From Afipia sp. 1NLS2 (lineage in GTDB: Bacteria > Pseudomonadota > Alphaproteobacteria > Rhizobiales > Xanthobacteraceae), in NCBI RefSeq assembly GCF_000178995.1, contig NZ_ADVZ01000001.1, positions 124,001-188,000 of the forward strand: DNA of 64,000 bases, read 5' to 3'. Below the pieces are notes generated by a model that ran no database searches, had not been told where the DNA came from, and saw nothing but the letters and a program-made list of their open reading frames with translations. Within the stretch, counting starts at the first letter, position 1. Each line of letters starts with the position of its first letter. Positions 57,278-64,000 of the stretch are shown here, piece after piece. The position numbers and the translations under genes are program-made.

Positions 57278-59044
57278 ATGACGGCACCCACCTCGAAATT
57301 ATATCTGGAAGCGCCGCGCCGTTTGCGCGCGCTGGTCCGCGCGCGGGAATCCAGCCTGATCGTCCTCGCGGCGATCGTCGGTATTCTGGGCGGCCTTTTC
57401 GTGGTGCTGATGAGCCGTGCCGTCGGCCTGCTCCACGAGGTTCTTTTCAACATCCCTCACGGCGAACGGCTGTCGTCCCAATCGGTGCTGGAGCCGATGC
57501 GCGCGGTGATCATGCCAACCCTGGGCGGCCTCCTGTTCGGCCTGTCGTTGCTCGCCTTGCATCGCTGGAGACCCGGCCGGGAGGTCGACCCCATCGAAGC
57601 CAATGCTCTGCACGGCGGCAAGATGTCCTTCCGCGGCAGCATCATTGTCGCCCTGCAAACGATCTGGTCGAGCGGCGTCGGCGCCTCGGTCGGCACCGAG
57701 GCGGGCTATACCCAGATATCGAGCGGCACCGCCTCCGTGCTCGGGCAGGCGTTTCACCTGCGCCGCTCGGACCAGCGCATTCTCGTGGGGTGCGGCTCCG
57801 CCGCCGCCATCGCGGGCGCGTTCGGCGCACCGCTGGCGGGAGCCTTCTACGCCTTCGAACTGATCGTCAGCGGCTATACGCCCGCGAGCCTCGCCCCGAT
57901 CGGCGTCGCCTCGATCACCGGTTATGCCGTGGCCCACCAGCTCGCACCGACCGTCCCCGGCATCATTCTCAGCCAGGTCGGAACGGTCACGAGTCAGGAC
58001 ATTGTCATCGCCGTGGCGCTCGGCTTTCTCTGCGCGCTGGCCGGCATCGCGGTGATGCGCGCGGTCGCGGTATGGGACACGGTCATGTCGCGCTCGCGGT
58101 TGTGGCTGCCGTTACGCCCGACCATCGGCGGCCTCGTTATGGGACTGTTCGCGTTGCAGGCCCCGCAGGTGATGTCCTCCGGCCATGGCGCGCTGCATAC
58201 GACCAATGTGGTCACGCTGCCGGTTTTGATGGTCGCGTTCCTGTTCGCGCTCAAAATTCTCGCTTCGGTGATTTCTCTTGGCTCGGGCTTTCGCGGCGGT
58301 CTGTTCTTCTCCTCGCTGCTGAGCGGCGCGCTCGGCGGCCACCTGTTCGCGGCGGCCATGAATACACTGGTGCCGTCGCTGCATCTCGACATCAGCGTCT
58401 ATGCCGTCATCGGCATGAGCGCGCTGTCGGCCGCCGTGGTCGGCGGGCCACTGACCATGACCTTCATTGCGCTGGAGACCACCGGCAATCTCTGGCTCAC
58501 AACAGCGGTTCTGATCGCGGTCATCGTCTCGACCCAGGTCACGCGCGAGCTGTTTGGCTACTCCTTCGCGACCTGGCGCTTCCACCTGCGCGGCGAAACC
58601 ATCCGCAGCGCGGCCGACATCGGATGGATTCGCGACCTCACCGTCGGCCGCATGATGCGCGGCGACGTCACCACCGTGCCGGTGGAGATGCCGATCGACA
58701 CCTTTCGCCAGAGCTATCCGCTCGGCTCGAAAACACAGGTGATCGCGGTGGATTCGGAACAGAAATATGCGGGCATCGTCTTCGTCGCAGACGCCTACGC
58801 CTCACTCGACACGCCGGCCGACACGGTCGGCGACATCATCCGCTATCAGGACGCCTGCCTGTTGCCCGACATGAACGCACAGGATGCGGTGGCGGCGTTC
58901 GATCGCGCCGAGGCGGAATCGCTCGCGGTGATCGACAAGGCCGATACGCGCCGCGTCATCGGCATCCTGACGGAAGCGCATGCGCTGCGCCGCTATGCCG
59001 AGGAAACCGACCGCCATCGCCGCCACTCGATCGGCGAGGCATAA
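57278..59044 (+). CDS. CLC-family chloride channel/transporter with CBS domains
   Basis: A 588-residue CLC protein with about ten membrane helices and a C-terminal cytosolic CBS-pair region (about 440-575). The key selectivity motifs differ from E. coli ClcA: GSGIP is replaced by GREVDP-IEA around 100-106, GREGP by GTEAGY (139-144) while the gating Glu is kept as Glu141, and GxFAP by GGLFFS near 340-345. This places it in a divergent subgroup of uncertain ion selectivity. The start is ATG at 57278, with no strong ribosome site. No partner gene seen. Confidence 0.85.
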   Translation: MTAPTSKLYLEAPRRLRALVRARESSLIVLAAIVGILGGLFVVLMSRAVGLLHEVLFNIPHGERLSSQSVLEPMRAVIMPTLGGLLFGLSLLALHRWRPGREVDPIEANALHGGKMSFRGSIIVALQTIWSSGVGASVGTEAGYTQISSGTASVLGQAFHLRRSDQRILVGCGSAAAIAGAFGAPLAGAFYAFELIVSGYTPASLAPIGVASITGYAVAHQLAPTVPGIILSQVGTVTSQDIVIAVALGFLCALAGIAVMRAVAVWDTVMSRSRLWLPLRPTIGGLVMGLFALQAPQVMSSGHGALHTTNVVTLPVLMVAFLFALKILASVISLGSGFRGGLFFSSLLSGALGGHLFAAAMNTLVPSLHLDISVYAVIGMSALSAAVVGGPLTMTFIALETTGNLWLTTAVLIAVIVSTQVTRELFGYSFATWRFHLRGETIRSAADIGWIRDLTVGRMMRGDVTTVPVEMPIDTFRQSYPLGSKTQVIAVDSEQKYAGIVFVADAYASLDTPADTVGDIIRYQDACLLPDMNAQDAVAAFDRAEAESLAVIDKADTRRVIGILTEAHALRRYAEETDRHRRHSIGEA

Positions 59045-59094
59045 AAAATCCGCACGAGCGCATTGCGCCGCGGATCATGGTCGTTGAACAGAAC

Positions 59095-59724
59095 TTATTG
59101 AACGGCCGGCGTTGCCGACGCGGAATGCTGATGCGCCCCCGCAGCAACCTTCGGCACGCGATGACCGCTGCGAAGCGCCGCCAGAATCTGACCCATCGTC
59201 CGCGCTTCCAGACGCGGCGACTTGTCCATGTTGAAATGGTTGATGTTCGGATCGCCGGCCAGATCGATGTTGGTGATCGCCGCGCGCGATCCGGGGCCGC
59301 GCACCGCAACGCCGCCCACGACACCGTAATAATTCACCACGCGGCCAACATTGGCCGGGATCACCTGCGTGCCGGGCGGGCCATAATTGACGATCAGTGC
59401 CACCTTGGCGCCCTGCTGCTGCATGATCTCAGCCATCTGGGTCGAAGCCTGACCGCCAAGCGAATGACCGACGATCACGATCGGGCCCTTGCCCGCCTTG
59501 TAAAGGCGCGCCGCCTCCATCGCGAGGCCCGCTGCTTCGCTGTGATTGGCGACAGTCACCGGAATATGGCGGCGAGACAGTTCGGCCGCGTAATTATCCA
59601 GGCCGGTCGAGAACACGTTCGCAAGACCCTTGAGCAAATACACATGGCCCGGCGCCGCCTGGGCGCCCACCGGAGCGAAAACCAATCCAACTGCAAAAAC
59701 AATCGCCAACCAGAACGTGCGCAT
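59095..59724 (-). CDS. Exported alpha/beta hydrolase-like protein
   Basis: A 209-residue protein with a signal peptide (about 1-24, ending AQAAPG). The nucleophile elbow GHSLGG is near residue 86, in VIVGHSLGGQASTQ, and the fold starts HVYLLKGLANVFSTGLDNYA. The C-terminal tail is rich in His/Ala/Ser. It may be a periplasmic lipase or thioesterase; the Asp/His of the triad cannot be placed with confidence (candidates near DLAGDPNINHFN). Convergent with the CLC gene. Confidence 0.7.
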   Translation of the reverse strand: MRTFWLAIVFAVGLVFAPVGAQAAPGHVYLLKGLANVFSTGLDNYAAELSRRHIPVTVANHSEAAGLAMEAARLYKAGKGPIVIVGHSLGGQASTQMAEIMQQQGAKVALIVNYGPPGTQVIPANVGRVVNYYGVVGGVAVRGPGSRAAITNIDLAGDPNINHFNMDKSPRLEARTMGQILAALRSGHRVPKVAAGAHQHSASATPAVQ

Positions 59725-59980
59725 CTTCCACCGTCATGAAAAGAAGTTGTCCTAACGGGGGTCACTTAAAATAGCCGGCGGCGTGAAATCAAGCCGCCTG
59801 CCGCCGTTCCGCCGCATGGCCGTCTTTATCGCCATGCGTGTTGCATAATTCTCTCACTTGGGAACCGAATCGACTGGGCTTTGCGACGATCCGGTAACGC
59901 CCTGCGGGTGGCTTTCAGCGCCGGAGTATGGGATAGAGCCCCCGTTTCATTTGATACCTTTTGGGTAGAACAGGACGGCC

Positions 59981-60565
59981 GTGCTTCTTCTGGCGAGCAA
60001 GATTATCTGGGCCATCGGCGTGGTCGGGTGGTTCATCATCCGCCTGCCGCATGATCGCCGCTCGAAGCGCACGCCGAAAGCCCGCCAGGCTTCGGGGTTG
60101 CGCGAAAAACTGCTGCTCAGCGCCTCGACCACCGGGCTTGGCATCCTGCCCGCGCTCTACGTGTTCGGCCACGCCTTCCGCTTCGCCGACTACCCGCTGC
60201 ACCCGCTTCAGGTCGTGATCGGCGGTAGCATTTTCGCAGCCGCGCTGTGGATGTTCTACCGCACCCACAAGGATCTCGGCCGCAACTGGTCGGTCACGCT
60301 CGAAGTCCGCGAACAGCACCGGCTCGTCACCGGGGGCGTCTACAACCGCGTTCGCCACCCGATGTACGCGGCATTCTGGCTGTGGGCGCTGGCGCAGGCG
60401 TTCCTGCTGCCGAATTGGATCGCAGGTCCGGCTGGCCTCATAGGCTTCGGCATCCTGTTCTTCATGCGCGTCGGCCGCGAGGAGCAGATGATGATCGACA
60501 CCTTCGGCGACGAATACCGCGCCTACATGCAGCGTACCGCGCGCGTGGTGCCGGGCATCTACTGA
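59981..60565 (+). CDS. Isoprenylcysteine carboxyl methyltransferase (ICMT) family membrane protein
   Basis: A 194-residue membrane protein with four or five helices. The C-terminal core LVTGGVYNRVRHPMYAAFWLW followed by RVGREEQMMIDTFGDEYRAYMQRTARVVPGIY is the ICMT/PEMT SAM-binding motif (RHPxY ... EE ... Y). Bacterial members methylate lipids, quinones or other membrane substrates. The start is GTG at 59981, preceded by AGGAC. The 3' end overlaps the convergent acyltransferase by 7 bp. Confidence 0.85.
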   Translation: MLLLASKIIWAIGVVGWFIIRLPHDRRSKRTPKARQASGLREKLLLSASTTGLGILPALYVFGHAFRFADYPLHPLQVVIGGSIFAAALWMFYRTHKDLGRNWSVTLEVREQHRLVTGGVYNRVRHPMYAAFWLWALAQAFLLPNWIAGPAGLIGFGILFFMRVGREEQMMIDTFGDEYRAYMQRTARVVPGIY

Positions 60566-61404
60566 CCGGTGGAAGTGACCGCCAGCCGTTCGGGATTTTG
60601 CAGCGTCTCGCGCATGGCGGCGAGAAAGCGCCCGATCTGATAGGCGTCCGCAAGCCGGTGGTCGGCACGCATGAACAGCGGCATCACGCGGATTTCAACC
60701 GGCGCGCCGTCACGCATCACCAGTTTCGTTTCCGCCGGCCCCAATGTCAGATTGATCGAGTCGCTGCCATCGGCAAAACGGCTCGGCTTGTAGCTGCGCA
60801 TCGGCGGCGAACCCGCATGCGAGAGGTCGTTCACCATGGCGCTGCCGCCGCGCAGCTCATCGAGACGGCTGACAGCAGGCAGGTGGAAATGGCGGTCGAG
60901 GAAACCGTAGAAGCGCATCATCTGCCGAAACCAGAACGCAGGCACCTTGCGCATCCGCGCCAGATCGCGGTCGCGGCCGCCGTTGCCGCGCGCGGCCTCC
61001 AGCAAGCGCCGCCAGACTTCCCCGGCGATGTCCTCGACGCTTTTTTTATCCGGCGATGTCACCAGCAGCAGATCGATTTCGTTGGCCTTGCGATGGAAAA
61101 ACGCCATGCGAATGCCGATATCGCGAAAGCGGTAGACACGGCGTCCGACGACGCGGGTATTCATCTCGGGGAATTGCGCGAGTGCAAGGCCGGTCGCACG
61201 GATCAGCGCGTGGGCGGTGGTGAGGATGATGCCACCCTTGCGATTTTTCTCCTGAAGAAACGCCAGCAGCGCATCCGCCTCGAATTCGGTGCCCATCACG
61301 ATCACCGGATCGACATGGCTCGCCTTCGGTGCGTGGAGGTAATAGCGGTTGTAGAGCGGGATTTCCGCGTTCGGCAGCGGGCGGCTGACGAGAGGCCATT
61401 TCAT
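60559..61404 (-). CDS. Free-standing 2-oxoacid dehydrogenase E2/CAT-fold acyltransferase
   Basis: A 281-residue protein consisting only of the catalytic acyltransferase domain. The E2 signature near the C-terminus reads MRADHRLADAYQIGRFL, comparable to xxDHRxxDGxxxxxFL of E2 enzymes but with Ala in place of the Gly after the Asp. The lipoyl and E1/E3-binding domains of E2 are absent. The N-terminal half carries MNTRVVGRRVYRFRDIGIRM. In the operon it follows an acyl carrier protein (13-bp gap), which could present the acyl group that a lipoyl arm provides in normal E2. The acceptor is unknown. Confidence 0.72.
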   Translation of the reverse strand: MKWPLVSRPLPNAEIPLYNRYYLHAPKASHVDPVIVMGTEFEADALLAFLQEKNRKGGIILTTAHALIRATGLALAQFPEMNTRVVGRRVYRFRDIGIRMAFFHRKANEIDLLLVTSPDKKSVEDIAGEVWRRLLEAARGNGGRDRDLARMRKVPAFWFRQMMRFYGFLDRHFHLPAVSRLDELRGGSAMVNDLSHAGSPPMRSYKPSRFADGSDSINLTLGPAETKLVMRDGAPVEIRVMPLFMRADHRLADAYQIGRFLAAMRETLQNPERLAVTSTGQ

Positions 61405-61417
61405 CGGTGTGCGACCC

Positions 61418-61681
61418 TCACGCCTGCGCCGCCGCGCTCTGGCTCATCACCAGATCGACGATCGCTGCGGGCGAACGGAAATGCACAGGGCCAACATGTT
61501 CACCGCCGAGCTTGATGCCGTACCGCTCCTCGATTTGAAAAATCACGTCGATCAGGAGCAGCGAATCCAGAAGCCCCTCCTCCAGCAGGTCGGTATCGAG
61601 CGCGAGGCCGGGATGGTTCGGGCAGCGCGACGCCACGAACTTCAGAATATCGGCCTCGACCTGTGTCCGCTCCGGCATCAT
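61418..61681 (-). CDS. Acyl carrier protein
   Basis: An 87-residue stand-alone ACP. The phosphopantetheine Ser lies in EGLLDSLLLIDVIFQIEERYGI, with the usual acidic helix II. It is distinct from AcpP (lacks the DxGADSLDTVE form). Two adjacent ATGs (61681, 61678) are possible starts; a longer one at 61705 is also open. Placed between an adenylate-forming ligase and an E2-fold acyltransferase, it probably carries the activated acyl group between them. Confidence 0.85.
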   Translation of the reverse strand: MMPERTQVEADILKFVASRCPNHPGLALDTDLLEEGLLDSLLLIDVIFQIEERYGIKLGGEHVGPVHFRSPAAIVDLVMSQSAAAQA

Positions 61682-61758
61682 CTTCACTCGATCTCCACTC
61701 ACCATCCGCGCGGTTGCGCGACGCCTCTCATAGCCCAATTTCAGGGAAAAGTACGGTC

Positions 61759-63303
61759 TCAGCCAGCGGGCAGCCGCCCGGCGAGAGCCGCCCGGTCCAC
61801 CTTGTAACCCGATGTCAAAGGAAGCTCGTCCAGAATCTCGACATGCACGGGAATTTTATAGGACGGCAATTCACGCTGGCAGGCTGCACGGAGATTGGCG
61901 AGATCGACCGCCGCCACGCCCTGCGGCGCCACGAACAGCGCAAAACGGGTTTCCCCGGCATGAAGCATCGGTACCGCCACGGCGCGGACGCCCGGAAACG
62001 CCACCTCCACCACGCTCTCGATTTCAGCGGGATGAACGCGATAGCCCTGCACCTTCACCAAGAGGTTCGCGCGGCCCTCGATATAGAAATAGCCATCCGC
62101 ATCGGCGCGAGCGAGATCGCCCGTGCGCAACCAGCCGCCGCTCAATGCCTCCGCGCTCGCGGCCTCATCCTGCCAGTAGCCGAGCATGACGTTGGGCCCG
62201 CGCGCACAGAGCATCCCGGCCTCGCCCTGCGGCAAGGCCCGGTTCGATTCATCGAGAACCGCAAGCTCGACACCCGACAGCGCGCGGCCAATTGAGCCTT
62301 CGCGAACTTTCAACTGATCCGGCGGCAGCACCGCGAGCCGGGCGGCTGCCTCCGACTGGCCGTACATCACGTAGAACGCGGCGGGCGCGATCAGCTCCGC
62401 CATTTGCATCGACAGATCGTGGCGCAACCCACCGCCCGCGACCGACATGTAGCGCAGGCTCGGCATCTTCTGTTCGCCGAGGCGGCCATACTTCATCAGC
62501 ATGCCATAGACTTCCGGCACCGCTGAAAAACTCGTGGCATCGAACTTGGCGATGGCCTGCGGGATCGTTGCCGGAAACATCAGCGCACCCGCGAACACCA
62601 TGGTCGCGCCTGCCAGCATGTGTGTCTGCAAAATCGAATTGCCGAACGCATGGCAGAACGGCAGCAGCACCAGCGCACGCTCGTCCGCCGTGATCGGCAG
62701 GTCGTGCAAAATCGAACGCGCGTTGGAGAGAAGATTGCCGTGACTGAGCATCACGCCTTTCGGCAGACCTGTGGAGCCCGAGGTGAACAGCAGCATCGCC
62801 AGCTCGTCACGGCCGCGTGTGGGTGTTGGGCGTCGAACATCCACGGCGGATTCCGCGATCAGCGTCACCGTGTCAGCCGTCTCAGTCGCGAAATTCTTCG
62901 CGACGATCAGAATGTCGGGGCGGCAGGCGTCCTCGATCTGCTTGAGCCTCATCGGCTCCAGCGCCACCGGCAGCGGCACCACCACGCCATCCGCAAGCAG
63001 CGTACCGTAATAGGCCGCGACGTACTCCGGCGAGTTCGCAAGCTTCAGCGCGACGCGCGCGCCGGGCGCATGATCGGGACGGCTGCACAAATAGCGGCGC
63101 ACGCTCTCGGCGGCGCGCAGCAGCCAGCCATAGGTGAAGGTGGCCTTCTCCGTGACGATGGCCGGATGATCGCCGCGCGCGCGGGCGACATCGAAGAACG
63201 CAAGCCCGAGGTTGGCGACACCTTCAAGCGACGGCACCCCATCGCCCGCCGCCGCATGCGCGGGCGTCTCGTCATCGCCGAATTGCAGGACAACTGTATC
63301 CAT
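61759..63303 (-). CDS. Adenylate-forming acyl-CoA/ACP ligase
   Basis: A 514-residue ANL-superfamily enzyme. AMP-binding motif LLFTSGSTGLPKGVMLSHGNL (A3), A5-type YGQSEAAARLAV, A7/A8 WLRTGDLARADADGYFYIEGR, and the C-terminal catalytic Lys in SGYKVDRAAL. The neighbouring ACP suggests it loads an acyl group onto ACP rather than CoA. ATG at 63303 was used; the GTG just before it is possible. 37 bp downstream of the iron alcohol dehydrogenase. Confidence 0.88.
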   Translation of the reverse strand: MDTVVLQFGDDETPAHAAAGDGVPSLEGVANLGLAFFDVARARGDHPAIVTEKATFTYGWLLRAAESVRRYLCSRPDHAPGARVALKLANSPEYVAAYYGTLLADGVVVPLPVALEPMRLKQIEDACRPDILIVAKNFATETADTVTLIAESAVDVRRPTPTRGRDELAMLLFTSGSTGLPKGVMLSHGNLLSNARSILHDLPITADERALVLLPFCHAFGNSILQTHMLAGATMVFAGALMFPATIPQAIAKFDATSFSAVPEVYGMLMKYGRLGEQKMPSLRYMSVAGGGLRHDLSMQMAELIAPAAFYVMYGQSEAAARLAVLPPDQLKVREGSIGRALSGVELAVLDESNRALPQGEAGMLCARGPNVMLGYWQDEAASAEALSGGWLRTGDLARADADGYFYIEGRANLLVKVQGYRVHPAEIESVVEVAFPGVRAVAVPMLHAGETRFALFVAPQGVAAVDLANLRAACQRELPSYKIPVHVEILDELPLTSGYKVDRAALAGRLPAG

Positions 63304-63340
63304 CACGTCTCACGCCGGGAACGGCGCAATCCTTGCCACA

Positions 63341-64000
63341 TCACAACGCCGCACGATAGATGCCAAGCGCAGCGGCCTGCGTCATCTCGCGCGGATTGTT
63401 GATCAGGAGCCGCGTCTGCTTCATCGCGTCTTCGGCCAGCGCATCGAGATCGGTTTCCCTAATGCCGACATCGCGCAGCCGTGTCGGCAGACCAAGCGCG
63501 ACAGGCAGTTCCGCGAGCCATTCGACCAATGAGGCCGCATCATTGCCTTTGCCCGGCATGAGAATGTCGGCGATCTCGGCATAATGCCCCTCGGCGGCCG
63601 GTGCATTGAATTGCAGCACCTGCGGCAGCACCAGCGAATTGGACAGGCCATGCGCGACATGGAAGCGCGCACCAACCGGATAGGCCAGCGCATGAACGGC
63701 GGCGACCGGCGCATTGGCAAACGCCATGCCCGCAAGCATCGAGCCGAACAGCATGTTGTGCCGTGCCTCGATGTTCGCGCCGTCACGGCAAACGATGCGG
63801 ATATTGCCGCCGAGCAGCCGCAGCGCTTCACGCGCCAAGGCATCCGACATCGGGTTCTTCAGCCGCTTGCTGGTATAAGCCTCGATGGCGTGAACCATCG
63901 CGTCGATGCCGGTCGCGGCGGTGACATGCGCGGGCAGACCGAGCGTCAGTTCGGCATCGAGCACCGCCCAGTCCGGCAACAGCACCGGAGAGACAACGCC
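63341..64000 (-). CDS. Iron-containing alcohol dehydrogenase, 3' part
   Basis: The C-terminal 219 codons of a group III (Fe/Zn) alcohol dehydrogenase; the frame is open to the end of the window, so the start lies outside. Metal/active-site residues are in GIDAMVHAIEAYTSK and VAHGLSNSLVLP, and HALAYPVGARFHVAHGLSN is characteristic of the family. The codon at 63985 (GTG) is internal, not a start. It is the first visible gene of the ligase-ACP-acyltransferase operon and may supply or remove the aldehyde/alcohol or dicarboxylate substrate. Confidence 0.85.
   Translation of the reverse strand, partial: GVVSPVLLPDWAVLDAELTLGLPAHVTAATGIDAMVHAIEAYTSKRLKNPMSDALAREALRLLGGNIRIVCRDGANIEARHNMLFGSMLAGMAFANAPVAAVHALAYPVGARFHVAHGLSNSLVLPQVLQFNAPAAEGHYAEIADILMPGKGNDAASLVEWLAELPVALGLPTRLRDVGIRETDLDALAEDAMKQTRLLINNPREMTQAAALGIYRAAL

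Noticed and set aside
57121-59739. An 872-residue plus-strand frame across the CLC gene and the next gene
   Set aside because: The CLC frame (57278-59044) has membrane helices and CBS features, and the hydrolase is on the other strand; this frame is Arg/His/Gly-rich with no motif.
59870-59900. EcfG promoter before the ICMT gene (GGAAC near 59872)
   Set aside because: No CGTT-like -10 occurs 16 or 17 bases downstream.

Overview
The window looks like a chromosomal segment of a Bradyrhizobiaceae-type alphaproteobacterium (Bradyrhizobium, Rhodopseudomonas, Afipia/Oligotropha or Nitrobacter group). The evidence is the high GC content, the thioredoxin-reductase-type ferredoxin reductase, the intergenic repeats of the kinds common in this family, a giant polar-growth-like coiled-coil protein, a CtrA-type box, an Mla operon fused to glucokinase, and a full heptose/LPS-core gene set. 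No tRNA, rRNA, CRISPR array, transposase or integrase was recognised. The genes are densely packed on both strands, and the first and last genes run off the ends of the window.

Layout. 0-4.5 kb: end of a YbhN/UPF0104 membrane protein, a secreted SGNH hydrolase, a ferredoxin reductase with a 2Fe-2S ferredoxin, and an Hpt protein. 4.5-9 kb: a 1421-residue membrane-anchored coiled-coil protein whose upstream region carries a perfect CtrA full site. 9-13 kb: mlaE-mlaF-mlaD-glk operon. 13-16.5 kb: dipeptide epimerase, an Ala/Glu/Pro-rich hypothetical protein and a threonine dehydratase-like enzyme. 16.5-19 kb: a membrane-lipid cluster of PmtA-like methyltransferase, PlcP-like phospholipase C and Agt-like glycosyltransferase, with a candidate Pho box in front of plcP. 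19-27 kb: thiD, a CHRD protein, murJ and nucleotide-sugar genes (gnnA/gnnB-like pair, mannose-1-phosphate guanylyltransferase, UDP-glucuronate epimerase). 27-37 kb: the whole ADP-heptose pathway (gmhA, hldE, gmhB, hldD), heptosyltransferases I and II, galE and an MsbA-like ABC exporter.

37-48 kb: a FAH-family enzyme, a small membrane protein and a cupin, then an intergenic region rich in palindromic repeats that contains an AT-rich DUF2971 gene, a small membrane ORF and cspA. After this come the S-adenosylmethionine-cycle genes ahcY and metK with an HTH-methyltransferase protein, and a two-gene acetyltransferase/glycosyltransferase islet bounded by a degenerate copy of the methyltransferase 5' end.

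48-57 kb: a COE-type operon (NAD(P)-binding protein, carboxymuconolactone decarboxylase family protein, ECF41 sigma factor) preceded by a matching candidate promoter; an amino-acid-type ABC binding protein; purU; a hemD-like gene; ppc; and a divergent pair (66-residue protein and CsbD protein) with back-to-back EcfG-like promoters. 57-64 kb: a divergent CLC channel with CBS domains, a secreted alpha/beta hydrolase, an ICMT-family methyltransferase, and a minus-strand operon of iron alcohol dehydrogenase, adenylate-forming ligase, free-standing acyl carrier protein and a CAT/E2-fold acyltransferase, which looks like an uncharacterised acyl-carrier pathway.

Much of the window concerns the cell envelope: phospholipid transport and remodelling, lipid A sugars, LPS core heptose, peptidoglycan precursor flipping and a polar growth-like scaffold. 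All functional calls rest on reading motifs in the sequence and on remembered family knowledge; no database search was run.
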